Source of the DNA: Tragulus kanchil
Lineage: Eukaryota > Chordata > Mammalia > Artiodactyla > Tragulidae
DNA: 64,000 nucleotides
NCBI GenBank assembly: GCA_022376925.1
Contig: JAIOJX010000001.1
Coordinates: forward strand, 4,373,501-4,437,500
Reading direction: 5' to 3'
Under the pieces are notes generated by a model that saw only the letters and a list, made by a program, of their open reading frames with translations, ran no database searches and had not been told where the DNA came from. The position numbers and the translations under genes were made by a program. Below are positions 1-11,028 of the stretch, piece after piece. Every line of letters begins with the position of its first letter. Within the stretch, counting starts at the first letter, position 1.

Positions 1-171
1 CACCAGGGACTGGTTTCGTGGAAGACAGTTTTTCCATGGACCAGGGCTAGGGCGGATGGTTTGGGTATGACCCAAGCCCATTACGTTTACTGCACGTGAT
101 TTCTAATCTTGTGCCACTACTGATCTGACAGCAGCACCAGTCTGCAGCCCAGAGGCTGGGAACCCCTGAAT
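1..171. mobile_element. Ancient DNA-transposon-like repeat fragment
   Basis: The stretch with 'tggtttcgtggaag', 'ttttccatggaccagggc' and the closing 'ggctgggaacccctg' matches my memory of a widespread old mammalian interspersed repeat whose end reads caggggt(t/c)cccaac on the other strand. A hAT-type origin is my guess. The left side is cut by the window edge. No coding capacity is visible. Confidence 0.4.
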
Positions 172-259
172 CAGAGGCCATGCTTAGGGGTGAGGGATGA
201 ATCTGCGGAAGGCAGGGCCATGAGCCGATGAGGGCTTCGGGACCAAAGTATTAGTACAT

Positions 260-650
260 CAGACTGAGCGGCTTCAGCAACAGAAATGTGTCCTCTCGGA
301 TCTGGAGGTCAGAAGTCTGAGATCAAGGTGTTGAGGGTGGGGGCGGGTACCCTCTACAAGTGCTATGGAAGGATCTGTTCCAGACCGTTCTCCCAGCTTC
401 CGAGGGTCCCTTGGCTTGTCTGCGGCAGCATCACTCAGACTTTCACACGGCGTTCTACCTCTGTGCGTCTCTCTCTGTGTTCATAGGTCCCCTTTGTTAT
501 GAGGACAACAGTCGTTGGGGAGGACACACTTTCTAAAGACCTCATCTTGTTATTACCTCTGTAAAGATCCCATTTCTAAATGAGGTCACATTCCAGGTCC
601 TGGGGATCAGGACTTCAACATCTTTTGAGGGAAACACAATCCAGTCCTTA
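260..650. repeat. Ancient mammalian interspersed repeat (family not named)
   Basis: The series of phrases 'ggaggtcagaagtctgag', 'cttggcttgtctgcggcag', 'gacctcatcttgttattacc' and 'ccatttctaaatgaggtcac' is the order seen in a very common old mammalian repeat. The same family recurs at 18165-18650. The small ORF at 286-486 lies inside it and is not a gene. Confidence 0.55.
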
Positions 651-964
651 ACAGTGAGGCAGAAGGTGGTGCCCACCATGAAAGAACGCCCCCTAGAGAG
701 TCGAGAGCCTCCTGAAGGTCATGGGGAATCACTCCCAGGTAAACTGGCAGGTGGCAGGATCCATTCAGAAGAGTCACCCTGGAAGTCCCGCCCTTCAATC
801 TAGTCCAATCAGAGATGGACAAAAAAGTTTCTGAGGATTTGTTATGATCCTTACATCCACAAAAATATCTCGTTTTTTGTATTACACTTTCCCCTGGGAA
901 ACCAAAGAAAGCAAAAACACATCCTGAAAGCAACAGGATCCCTTTAATAAGAAAGGGTAATTCC

Positions 965-1080
965 TAGTGGGGCTTCCAGTGGTTAAGACTTGATCTTTCA
1001 GTGCAAGGGCTGTGGGTTTGATCCCTGGTCAGGGAGGTAAGATTCCACATGCCTCGCGACCAAAATACCAAAACATAAAA
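965..1080 (+). mobile_element. CHR-type (tRNA-Glu derived) SINE, short variant
   Basis: It opens with 'ggggcttccagtggttaag', has the B-box-like 'gggtttgatccctgg', and ends in the A-rich 'ccaaaataccaaaacataaa'. This is the pattern of artiodactyl tRNA-Glu SINEs in the sense direction. Several substitutions suggest an older copy. Confidence 0.75.
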
Positions 1081-1789
1081 GAGAAGAATTGTAACAAATT
1101 CAATAAAGAATTGAAAAATGGGCCATATCCAGAAAAATCAACAACAAAAATAGGTTAGTTCCTCACTCACAAACCATCTTCACCACCTGTCTTGTGAAAT
1201 AACAATTACCCCCTCTGTCAAAGTACATGTGCAGGCCAGCTCTTAGTGAATACTCGGGGCGGGGGGGTCAATTTACAGGATGAACTTTTAGGGTGGTTGC
1301 CAATGCCTTGGTGTTATGTGTGATGTAGTAACCAGCACTGGAAAATCTCATTTGCCTTTGATTCTTGATTTAGGACCAGGGTTTCCACATGGATCCTGGT
1401 GCCCAGGAAGGGACCCTCTTACACTTGTCAGATTAAAAAAAAAAGTGCCTTGTACTCTTTTGCTAAAAGCTGGGAAAACTTGGAACTTGGTGTCCACGAC
1501 TGGTTTCTCTCAGCAGAAGGGCAAATCCTTTTGGCTATTAAATGGACTTCATTATTCATCTGGCAAATATTTATTGATCACCGACTGTATACCCGACACA
1601 GTTCTGGGGGCTGGCCTACAGCCACGGTCGGGGCGTGTTTCTGAAGTAACACTGTTAAAGGGCCATCTGGTGATAACGGAAGCCACTTTGAAGCACATTT
1701 TTGTCCATTAAAAATATGCTTGTAACCATTAATCGTAGCCAATAAAGATTAAATCTCAAATGCTCAATTTGGCACAAACTTCAGTGAGA

Positions 1790-2190
1790 AGCATGCGGTG
1801 GGTCGGATGGCATCCCCTACATTCCTGTCCACCCTGAGCCTCAGACACAGGGTCTGTGCGGACAGAACGAGGTAAGGACCTTGAGATGAAATCCTCCTGG
1901 ATTTTGGGTGGGCCCTACGTCCAGTGACTGGTGTTCTTACAAGAGAGGACACAGATATGGGAAAGAAGGCCACGTGGAGACAGAGGCAGAGACTGGAGTG
2001 ACGCAGCCATGAGCTAAGGAATATCAAAGCCACGGGGAGGTGGAAGAGAGAAGGAAGGATCGTTCTCTAGAGCACTCAGAGATCACTGGCAGTCACCTTG
2101 CTTTTGGACTTCGGGCCTCTAGAACCGAGACAATACATGTCTGTTGTTCTGAGCCAGTCTTGTGGTACTTTGTTCCGGCAGCTCTAGAAA
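1790..2190. repeat. Ancient mammalian interspersed repeat (family not named)
   Basis: Ordered motifs 'gacgcagccatgagctaagg', 'cttttggacttcgggcctct', 'ctgttgttctgagccagtc' and 'gtggtactttgttccggcag' are those of a common old repeat. Related copies are seen near 26.2-27.7 kb and 39.8-40.1 kb. The 207-codon ORF starting at 2040 begins inside this repeat, which argues against it being a gene. Confidence 0.55.
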
Positions 2191-2820
2191 GGCCTTCCAG
2201 CCAGTGTCTGCAGACCCCTTACTTAGCCTGCTCTCAAAAACCAGAGGGACAGACCGCAGCTGTCTCCATGCACCACGTGACGCGCTGCCGCACCAGCCTG
2301 CTGCTGCCTCTCGGCCTTGGCCTCACCTGCTCCCTCAGCGCTCCAGGAGGCTGCTGGGAGAAGACCGCACAGGAGCAGGGCAGGCAGGTCTGGATCACTT
2401 CTGCTCCCCCCACCTCCTTTCTCAGGGTACACATGTCTTGCACACGGTGCTCCCAGCAGCAGCTCTGGGCCTCTGCACGCCCCCACCTAACCAACCCAGG
2501 GTGGCCAGAAGAACCGTGGTGGATAAATGCTAACCAGCACGACCCCCCTCCCTCTCCCCTGACCAACCCATCCATCCTGCACCCTCTTCCTCACGGCATC
2601 CAGGGGGCCGACAGGAAGTGGGGCGGCAGTCAGGCCCAAGCCAGGTGGGTCGGGGTGCTCTAACTGTAAGGGTCACTGTCGGGAAATACTTTTTGAGAAA
2701 TCCGTCTCTGAGATGTGCAGAGTGAGGAGTGGTAATCGTGTGAACACCAGGTCCCCAGCCCACAGCCCACAGCTTCCTGTCTGAAGGCCGTTTATTTGCT
2801 CTGACGGAGTATCCATTTCT
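2191..2820. other. Unique-looking GC-rich stretch, no supported gene
   Basis: Overlapping open frames exist on both strands (for example up to 2663 on + and 2234-2575 on -). None has splice signals, a convincing start or a recognisable domain. Open frames on both strands are expected in GC-rich DNA. Confidence 0.5.
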
Positions 2821-2935
2821 TGAGCCCTGAACGTAGCTTTGTATATACCATCTTACTGACTCCTCACAACTGTGCTGCAAGGCCAGGATGATTATTAAAC
2901 CCATTTGAGAGATGAGGAAACAAGTTCAGAGTGGT
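2820..2935. mobile_element. MIR SINE fragment
   Basis: The core 'accatcttactgactcctca' followed by 'cccatttgagagatgagg' and 'aaacaagttcagagtgg' is the conserved MIR core order. Confidence 0.65.
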
Positions 2936-3046
2936 TCTTAAGCGGCACCCAAAGCGATCTGCAGTCACGGTGATCTTGTCCAGAGCCCACATGTGTGCCC
3001 TCTGCCCTGCTGTGGAGAGGGTAAGCTTGGCATCCCAACCTACTCT

Positions 3047-5255
3047 GGGCAGCTACGTCGTTTATTCATCGCTGAGCTACTTCCCGAGGCCTCCAATTAC
3101 TACAGGAAATTTATGGGAGCTGGAAAGAAGGCATTGCCCCTACCTTCCTTCCTTGGGCTCGGGGGCACCTGTTTCAGGAGGGATCTAGACCTTTAAAATA
3201 CCATCCTCCTCTAAAATGCTTCTAATGTGCGCAAAAGCAAACAGAATCATCACTAGTTTGCAACTTCTTCCTGCTCACATCTTTATTCTAGGCCACAATA
3301 AGTTCTGGTTTTCTGTGGCCCGTACACACCTCATGTGTCTCAGGCCTTGTATAACTTGTGTCCAGAAAACATCAATGCCCACTGATGAGCCTAGATGCCC
3401 CTTTTCTCCACGTTCCATGCTTCTCTGGCTTTAGAGAGCTGCTGCAGTTCCTGGGGGGCCACCCCGGCACCCCAGGAGCTCCAGGTGGGTCTCAGGACTG
3501 AAGAAGCTCACACTCCCCTCCCCTGCCTGACCTCAAGCCCCGCGGGATGGGGGATGACAAATTCCACGGCATCCTGGGTTCTCAGGACATCATGCCTTGC
3601 ATGAAGGTTGGGGGTCCCTTCTAGAAATGGTCTCCAGGAAACCTCCCGCCTTCGCGCTTATATTCCTGTAGTGGGACTCCTCCTAATGCCCCACTGGGGG
3701 TCGCCCCTCCTTATCACATAGGGTCCAGGCAACTGCTGCACACCCATCCCTGCTCACTCTGGGCTCCCGCCGCTGGCATTTTAGGAAGCTCCGGACTGCG
3801 GACTCCAGTCAGCACCCCACCCCCTCTTTCCAGACAGCATCTTCTCAGGCCATCCTCACATCCACTCCCCAAGGTTCCCAGCTTAGAAAATAAACTTAGA
3901 GATTGCTCAGTTACATTTGAATTTCATGTAAACCATGACTAGTCTTAGTGCAAGCATATCTCATGCAATATTGGGAATCTACTTAAACCAGAGTGATCCT
4001 TCCACTCCCATCAGTTTGCTTATCTGTAACTCCTGTGTACCTGGGCGGCCCGTATTTAGGCCGACCCTCGATCCCCCCGCAGCCCAGTGAGTCACGCCCC
4101 CTCGCGCGTTTGCCCAGGACAGTAAGTCCGGCTGGAGCCCACCCCTCTGCCCTGTTTCAAAGGGCAGCTACGTCGTTTATTCATCGCTGAGCTACTTCCC
4201 GAGGCCTCCAATTACTACAGGAAATTTATGGGAGCTGGAAAGAAGGCATTGCCCCTACCTTCCTTCCTTGGGCTCGGGGGCACCTGTTTCAGGAGGGATC
4301 TAGACCTTTAAAATACCATCCTCCTCTAAAATGCTTCTAATGTGCGCAAAAGCAAACAGAATCATCACTAGTTTGCAACTTCTTCCTGCTCACATCTTTA
4401 TTCTAGGCCACAATAAGTTCTGGTTTTCTGTGGCCCGTACACACCTCATGTGTCTCAGGCCTTGTATAACTTGTGTCCAGAAAACATCAATGCCCACTGA
4501 TGAGCCTAGATGCCCCTTTTCTCCACGTTCCATGCTTCTCTGGCTTTAGAGAGCTGCTGCAGTTCCTGGGGGGCCACCCCGGCACCCCAGGAGCTCCAGG
4601 TGGGTCTCAGGACTGAAGAAGCTCACACTCCCCTCCCCTGCCTGACCTCAAGCCCCGCGGGATGGGGGATGACAAATTCCACGGCATCCTGGGTTCTCAG
4701 GACATCATGCCTTGCATGAAGGTTGGGGGTCCCTTCTAGAAATGGTCTCCAGGAAACCTCCCGCCTTCGCGCTTATATTCCTGTAGTGGGACTCCTCCTA
4801 ATGCCCCACTGGGGGTCGCCCCTCCTTATCACATAGGGTCCAGGCAACTGCTGCACACCCATCCCTGCTCACTCTGGGCTCCCGCCGCTGGCATTTTAGG
4901 AAGCTCCGGACTGCGGACTCCAGTCAGCACCCCACCCCCTCTTTCCAGACAGCATCTTCTCAGGCCATCCTCACATCCACTCCCCAAGGTTCCCAGCTTA
5001 GAAAATAAACTTAGAGATTGCTCAGTTACATTTGAATTTCATGTAAACCATGACTAGTCTTAGTGCAAGCATATCTCATGCAATATTGGGAATCTACTTA
5101 AACCAGAGTGATCCTTCCACTCCCATCAGTTTGCTTATCTGTAACTCCTGTGTACCTGGGCGGCCCGTATTTAGGCCGACCCTCGATCCCCCCGCAGCCC
5201 AGTGAGTCACGCCCCCTCGCGCGTTTGCCCAGGACAGTAAGTCCGGCTGGAGCCC
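3047..5255. repeat. Tandem duplication 1 (unit about 1.1 kb)
   Basis: Copy 1 is 3047-4140 and copy 2 is 4162-5255, at a constant offset of 1115, with no differences noticed by eye. Between them lies a 21-bp spacer (4141-4161) containing 'ccctctgccctg'. The same 12-mer occurs just upstream of copy 1 (2997-3008), so the spacer looks like a shortened, erroneous copy of the left flank. No gene is supported inside; the short ORFs at 3216 and 3395 simply recur at 4331 and 4510. Confidence 0.95.
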
Positions 5256-5774
5256 AGGCTGGCGCCGGCCACCACTGGCCTTCCTGATGGAGGTGGAGCT
5301 CTCCAGAGTTCTCCTAAGCAGCTCTGCTTCCCTCTCCGGAGAAAGCCCAGGCCGGCTCACCCTGCGCCTGGGCCCACAGTCAGGCTCTGGTCACAGCAGG
5401 TAGTGGCTTCCAGTACAATTCGGAGCTTTGCCTCTTCGTCGTCACTGGTCTTTCAGAACTTCCTGAGGACTGGGACTGATTCATCTCGACTCTCGCCCCC
5501 CACTCTCTGCAGCCGGCCCCTCAAAACGTGCCCAGAAGAATTCAGAACCTAGGCTGGGGACAGCTCAAAGGAACACCCACAGAGATAGACGACCCTGTGA
5601 TGGCATCTAAATACAAAGGGCTGCAAAGAAAGACCCAGTGTGCCCGCTCTCTCCACTGGAATGGCGGTCCCTAAGGGCAGGAGTCGTCACCGGTTTCCTG
5701 CCCGACTCTGTCGCCGCCCCGCCGCGCCCGCAGGTGCTGCGTAAGCCGCAGCCGGCCCGCCGCGCCCTACCCAC

Positions 5775-5808
5775 CTCCGCTCACGGGTCGGAGCTGCCCG
5801 GGTTCCAT
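5775..5808 (-). CDS. Possible first coding exon of a leftward gene
   Basis: On the minus strand an ATG at 5808-5806 sits in a good Kozak context (G at -3, G at +4) within the CpG island. It opens MEPGQLRPVSG and then meets a consensus donor, GAG followed by gtgggt, after 5775. Read through without splicing, the frame stops almost at once. The CCAAT and E-box lie 170-195 bp upstream, a normal promoter distance. An alternative donor is the gtgagc inside the exon (after 'cgaccc'), but its exon side fits less well. The next exon would lie below 5775, possibly beyond the window; I could not identify it or the gene. This is an inference from signals, not from homology. Confidence 0.35.
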
Positions 5809-5980
5809 CGCCCCGGAGCAACGGCGTCGCCGGGGGGCGGCCGGGACTCCGCGGCCCGAGGGGCGCACGCCGGGCCGAGCAGCGCGCCGCGGAGCGGGGC
5901 CGGCCCGGGAGGCCGGAACGGCGCGGCCAGGCGCCGGGCCGCCCGCCGCCGCGCTCGGCTCCCGCGGGCCCGCGAGGGCG

Positions 5981-6001
5981 CACGTGACCCGGCCGGCCAA
6001 T
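5981..6001. promoter_or_regulatory. E-box CACGTG and CCAAT box pair
   Basis: CACGTG followed by ACC occupies 5981-5986 and onward (USF/TFE3-type E-box). 'ggccaatgg' gives an NF-Y-type CCAAT box at 5997-6001. The pair sits in the middle of the CpG island upstream of the minus-strand ATG at 5808. Confidence 0.55.
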
Positions 6002-6792
6002 GGCGAGGCAGGCAGCGCGCGGCCCGGCCGGGGGCCGCCGGGGCGGCCGGCCTTTGGGAGCGCAGCCCCGAGGAGCGGGCGGCAGGGCCGGGGAGTCCCG
6101 GTGCCGCCGACGGGGGCGGCGGCCCCCCGGAGCTGGCCTGGCCTGCCTCCCCGGGGCGACCTCTGCTCCGCCGGCTCTCAGCTCCCCAGAGCCTGCACGA
6201 ACGGTAGAGAGGCGCCCAGTGGCTAGGGAGGGAGCCCCACCGGGGGTGCCTATCGGCAGGGAGAGGCTGGATCCCGCCGCCCGCACCTCACACCTGGCAC
6301 CCAGTAGGTGCTTCCCAAGGGCATGTTGCGGAAGAACCCCGAGCTGAATGCAGGAATGAGGCCTGGCCATTGTTGCAGAGGCTGAGGGCTGGCCTCTTAG
6401 GGGACGCTGCCAGATCGTCATGGGCGTCTCTGTTGGCTGTGAGCTTCTCCAGGACAGTGTGACTTTTAAACCAGAGTCCAGGAGAGGAAGCTGCTATTCT
6501 CTCGTTCCCACGAGCCGCAGTGCCCCCTCTGGGGGTGACATCCTAAGTCTGAACAATGTGATGATTCGTCTCCTTCTTGGCTCCATGCCTGTGCCTTCCA
6601 GCACCACTGTTCTCAGGCAGGGACTGGCATGGGGTCCACACGGCCTCACCTTAGTTCAGCAAAGTCAGCTGCGGAGCCTCCTCCTTGCACCAGAGGTGAG
6701 GGCCCTTCCCTCCGCAGGACCCCCGGCACTGCGTGTCACCGTCCCACGCTTCCTAGCTTCTGTTCTAGCTTCTGGTTCCATCTGCACCTGTG

Positions 6793-7041
6793 GGCATCCC
6801 AGGTGGTTCTACAGGTGAAGAACCTGCCTGCCGATGCAAGAGATGCAAGAGACATGGGTTTGATCCCTGGGTTGGGAAGATCCACTGGAGAAGGGAATGA
6901 TTGTCGACTCCAGTCTTCTTGCCTACAGAATTCCATGGACAGAGGAGCCTGATGAAGTACAGTCCATGGGGTCAGCAAAGAGCCGGACATGACTGGAGGG
7001 ACCTAGCTCACAGACACACACACACAGAGACACGCACACAG
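6793..7041 (+). mobile_element. Bov-tA SINE with (CA)n tail
   Basis: The body contains 'gggtttgatccctgggttgg', 'gaagatccactggagaaggg', 'aattccatggacagaggagc' and 'agagccggacatgactgg'. These are diagnostic of pecoran Bov-tA/Bov-A elements. It ends in a CA-rich tract (about 7011-7041). A 'gatgcaagagatgcaag' stutter sits in the head. The copy of this SINE at 7925-8133 lacks its first 40 bp because the tandem-duplication junction cuts it. Confidence 0.9.
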
Positions 7042-8965
7042 CTGCACCTGTAAAAGGGGTTCTTCACAATAGGCCTAGGACCATTACAAGGCCTGAATGC
7101 AATGAGTCCCAGGAAATGTCTGCCTCAGAAATGGGCCAGTCGTGGGGCTGCTGAAGGGCGGGGCTGGATCGTCTTCACTCGCCACCCTGTGGAGCTCTGA
7201 GGCCTTGCAGGCAGCCTGGCACTTGTAGGCACTCCTAGGAAAGGTGCTCAGTGAGCTGTGGCCCGTCTGCCTTTCCTGGCCAGGAGCGGTTCCCAAACTG
7301 GGCAGGGCTGAGCTTTCAGGCTGCTGCTGGGGCTGAAAAGGGGAGGGAGGTTCACCAGTGTGGGTGGTACTGCCAAAAGTCCCTACTGCGGAGACCAGGT
7401 GGGTCTCTACGAGAGCTGCCTGTGGCGAACTCCTTTCCTGCGAACTGAGCCCACAGACGGGGAAATGGCGTGCTGGAGCGTGCCCCTAGTCCAGTGGCAT
7501 CCATGAGATGGCTGCTTCTGGAGGGCTGGGCAGGTGGGCCTGGAGCTCAGGCAACCTTGAAACCCCGCTGCCATTTGCCTAGTGACCCAGATTTGCAGCC
7601 AGGCGCCGGTCTAACTCCCAGCTGGTTTGGCTGAAGCCAGGCTTTCCAGTTTTAGCAAATAAAAATACAGGATGCCCAGTTAAACGGAAATGTCAGATAA
7701 ACAATGAATAGTCTGTGGTGGAAGTATGCTCCATGCCGTCTTTGGGACGTACTTACACTGTAACTTTATTCATTGTTTCTCTGAAAATCCCGCATAACTG
7801 GACTCCCTGCATTTTCCCTGGCAAACCTAGCTGGGGCCTGTCCAGACGCTGGGGACTGGAAGCGATTCAAGCTTTAAGTTCCCACCCAAGCGGAAAATGT
7901 CAGAATTCCCCTGGAGGGATCCTGGATGCAAGAGATGCAAGAGACATGGGTTTGATCCCTGGGTTGGGAAGATCCACTGGAGAAGGGAATGATTGTCGAC
8001 TCCAGTCTTCTTGCCTACAGAATTCCATGGACAGAGGAGCCTGATGAAGTACAGTCCATGGGGTCAGCAAAGAGCCGGACATGACTGGAGGGACCTAGCT
8101 CACAGACACACACACACAGAGACACGCACACAGCTGCACCTGTAAAAGGGGTTCTTCACAATAGGCCTAGGACCATTACAAGGCCTGAATGCAATGAGTC
8201 CCAGGAAATGTCTGCCTCAGAAATGGGCCAGTCGTGGGGCTGCTGAAGGGCGGGGCTGGATCGTCTTCACTCGCCACCCTGTGGAGCTCTGAGGCCTTGC
8301 AGGCAGCCTGGCACTTGTAGGCACTCCTAGGAAAGGTGCTCAGTGAGCTGTGGCCCGTCTGCCTTTCCTGGCCAGGAGCGGTTCCCAAACTGGGCAGGGC
8401 TGAGCTTTCAGGCTGCTGCTGGGGCTGAAAAGGGGAGGGAGGTTCACCAGCGTGGGTGGTACTGCCAAAAGTCCCTACTGCGGAGACCAGGTGGGTCTCT
8501 ACGAGAGCTGCCTGTGGCGAACTCCTTTCCTGCGAACTGAGCCCACAGACGGGAACTGGCGTGCTGGAGCGTGCCCCTAGTCCAGTGGCATCCATGAGAT
8601 GGCTGCTTCTGGAGGGCTGGGCAGGTGGGCCTGGAGCTCAGGCAACCTTGAAACCCCGCTGCCATTTGCCTAGTGACCCAGATTTGCAGCCAGGCGCCGG
8701 TCTAACTCCCAGCTGGTTTGGCTGAAGCCAGGCTTTCCAGTTTTAGCAAATAAAAATACAGGATGCCCAGTTAAACGGAAATGTCAGATAAACAATGAAT
8801 AGTCTGTGGTGGAAGTATGCTCCATGCCGTCTTTGGGACGTACTTACACTGTAACTTTATTCATTGTTTCTCTGAAAATCCCGCATAACTGGACTCCCTG
8901 CATTTTCCCTGGCAAACCTAGCTGGGGCCTGTCCAGACGCTGGGGACTGGAAGCGATTCAAGCTT
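6833..8965. repeat. Tandem duplication 2 (unit about 1.04 kb)
   Basis: Copy 1 is 6833-7874 and copy 2 is 7925-8965 (offset 1092, then 1091 after a one-base indel near 7460). Differences include a T/C at 7351 versus 8443. The 50-bp spacer 7875-7924 reads 'tcccacccaag ... gtcagaa ...'. This is a corrupted version of the sequence that follows copy 2 ('tcccacccaag ... gtcagaa' at about 8992-9024), then a corrupted bit of the left flank. Confidence 0.95.
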
Positions 8966-9420
8966 GGTGGGGTGGAGAGGGAGGGAACTGCTCCCACCCA
9001 AGGCACTTTGAATTGATGTCAGAACAATGGCAGGGGTTGTTCTGTTTTTCTGTGCATAGAAAAAGAGCATTCCATGTCACTCAAAAGAAAACAGAGCAGT
9101 GGATTGCAGCTCTGCCTGGCTCAGCTGATGTTGACCTGGAACACGCCTAGGTTCTGAAAGGGATGTTGACTCTTAGACAACTGGCTCTTTCATGTTTCTC
9201 TGTGCCCTGCCTTCTCGAGGTTGGTGCCCACCCCCCTGTGGCCCATTTGGAATACACGCAGGATGGGATGCACAGTGGCCATTTGCCTCTCCCGAGGTCC
9301 CTGTTCTGTTGAGCTATTGGATGCTCCAAGTACAAAGGCCACTTGGTCAAGTGGCCTGATCGGCAGGCCAGGCTCGGGAACAGATGTTATAAAACAAAGA
9401 AGCATAGTTCAATTTCCCAA
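8966..9420. other. Single-copy intergenic stretch
   Basis: No repeat family and no coding signal were recognised here. Short overlapping ORFs occur on both strands without splice or start support. Confidence 0.4.
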
Positions 9421-9424
9421 GCAC

Positions 9425-9545
9425 CCCTGAAACATGGGGCCTTTTATGTCACACAACTTGTAACCTTCACAACTCTGAGAGGCTATGGCATCATTCCCAT
9501 TTGACAGATGGGAAAACTGAGGCTCCACAAGAGACAAGCTCTGTG
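9425..9545. mobile_element. MIR SINE fragment
   Basis: 'cttcacaactctgagaggc', 'attcccatttgacagatgg' and 'gaaaactgaggctccacaag' follow the MIR core order. Confidence 0.7.
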
Positions 9546-9789
9546 TGGAATCATATAGGAAGTGGGAGGTGTGCTGTGGTTCAGACTTTGTTCTCTCTGA
9601 ATCCAGTCTCTGAACTCTTCCCCATTCATCCCTCTGCCCTGAGACCCTTGTGCCCACTAGCTTGCTCAATCCCTGCTCCAGGCCTAAGTTTTCCCATTAA
9701 GTAAATGAGGGGGCCCAGATGAGTGATCCCTGAGGTCTCTGGAAAGTTGGTTTCTTCACGTACCGTTTTCATGCATTTGCTACTTGCTT

Positions 9790-10480
9790 GACTTAAAACT
9801 CAACATTTTAAAAAGTAAGATCATGACACCCGGGCCCATCACTTCATGGCAAACAGAAGGGGAAAAAGTGGAAGCAGTGACAGACTGTATTTTCTTGGGC
9901 TCCAAAGTCACTGCAGATGGTGACTGCAGCCGTGAAATTAAAAGACACTTGCTCCTTGAAGGAAGGCTATGACAAACCTAGACAGTGTATTCAAAAGCAG
10001 AGACATCACTTTGCTGACACAAGTCCGTATAGTCACAGCTATAGTTTTTCCAGTAGTCGTGTATGAATGTGAGAATTGGACCATAAAGAAGGCTGAGTGC
10101 TGAAGGACAGATGCTTTCGAGTTGTGGTGCTGGAGAAGACTCTTGAGAATCCCTTGGACTGCAAGGAGATCAAACCAGTCAGTCCTAAAGGAAATCAACC
10201 CTGAATATTCATTGGAGGGATGGATGCTTAAGCTGAAGTTCCAATACTTTGGCCACCTGATTTGAAGAGGTGACTCATTAGAAAAGAGCCTGATGGTGGG
10301 AAAGACAGAAGACAAAAGGAGAAAGGGACAACAGAGGATGAGATGGTTGGATGGTGTCACCGACTCAACAGACATGAATTAAATCAAACTCAGGGCGATA
10401 TTGGAGGACAGAGGAGCCTGTCCATGCGACAGCAAAGAGTCGGACATGGCTTATTGGTTGAACAACAACCACCAAAATTG
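9790..10480 (+). mobile_element. BovB (RTE) LINE 3' end, 5'-truncated
   Basis: The plus-strand frame at 9784-9972 encodes the end of the RTE reverse-transcriptase ORF, with GPITSWQTEGE, VTDCIFLGSKVTADGDCS and EIKRHLLLEG readable. Farther on, 'ctgcaaggagatcaaaccag', 'cctaaaggaaatcaaccctg' and 'tggatggtgtcaccgac' continue the same ORF in broken frames, ending in the 'agcaaagagtcggacatgg' tail. The frame has stops and indels, so this is a dead, 5'-truncated copy. BovB marks the genome as ruminant (or one of the few lineages that acquired it horizontally); together with Bov-tA it means ruminant. Confidence 0.9.
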
Positions 10481-11028
10481 CTGGTAAGAGACTTAGGAGG
10501 TAGTTGTCTTTTGTCTCAAGGCAAAAAGATCAACAAACATTCATAATGCAAAACTTGACCAGTAATTCCTCATGCCCCATAGCACCTTCTGTAAACGAAT
10601 ATTATCCATAGCCTGAATTATATAGGATAGTCCATTCTCAGGACTCAGATCTTTTAACAGTCCACACCTATAGAGACAAAAAAGTTTCAGAACAGATTGG
10701 AACATTTATTACTGTTGTTGGAAGTTTATAGGAACATCCTGACCTGACCTGTGTGGACAGCTGCGAGAAGGAAGGATTCTGACACCCAGAGGTTTGCAAC
10801 AACCAAACTTGCCCGCCTCTCCCATGCATGGCCTTTCACAATGCTTTGCTGAAACACTTTGAGAATTTCAGGGTCTTTTGGACACCAGCGCTCCATCTCC
10901 TTGCTTGATCCTGTAATAAACCTTTTTCTCTCCTCCAAACTCCAGCATTTTGGTTTGTTTGGCCTCACTGTGCATCAGGCACAGAAACTTGTGTTCCTTC
11001 AAGTCTTAGTTTATATCTCATCTCCTCC
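10481..11028. other. Intergenic stretch without recognised genes
   Basis: This is AT-richer sequence. 'cttgcttgatcctgtaata' followed by 'aacctttttctctcctccaaac' at about 10900-10945 resembles the end of an LTR or old repeat, but I cannot place it. There are no splice-bounded open frames. Confidence 0.35.

Larger units (their letters stand above)
5690..6290. promoter_or_regulatory. CpG island promoter
   Basis: CpG dinucleotides become dense from about 5690 to 6290 and are sparse on both sides. The island holds a CCAAT box (5997-6001), a CACGTG E-box (5981-5986) and several GC-box-like C/G runs. This is the profile of a TATA-less housekeeping-type vertebrate promoter. The long open frames across it on both strands (5638-6207 and 5687-6421) are expected from stop-codon depletion in very GC-rich DNA. 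The best-supported transcript goes leftward, on the minus strand. A divergent plus-strand transcript is possible, but I see no good plus-strand first-exon donor. Confidence 0.75.

Noticed and set aside
2040..2663. 207-codon plus-strand ORF
   Set aside because: Starts inside an ancient repeat. Competing frames on both strands and no homology.
5687..6421. 244-codon minus-strand and other long ORFs over the CpG island
   Set aside because: Stop codons are rare at this GC content, and several frames on both strands are open at once. Arg/Pro/Gly/Ala-rich translation is typical of non-coding CpG islands.
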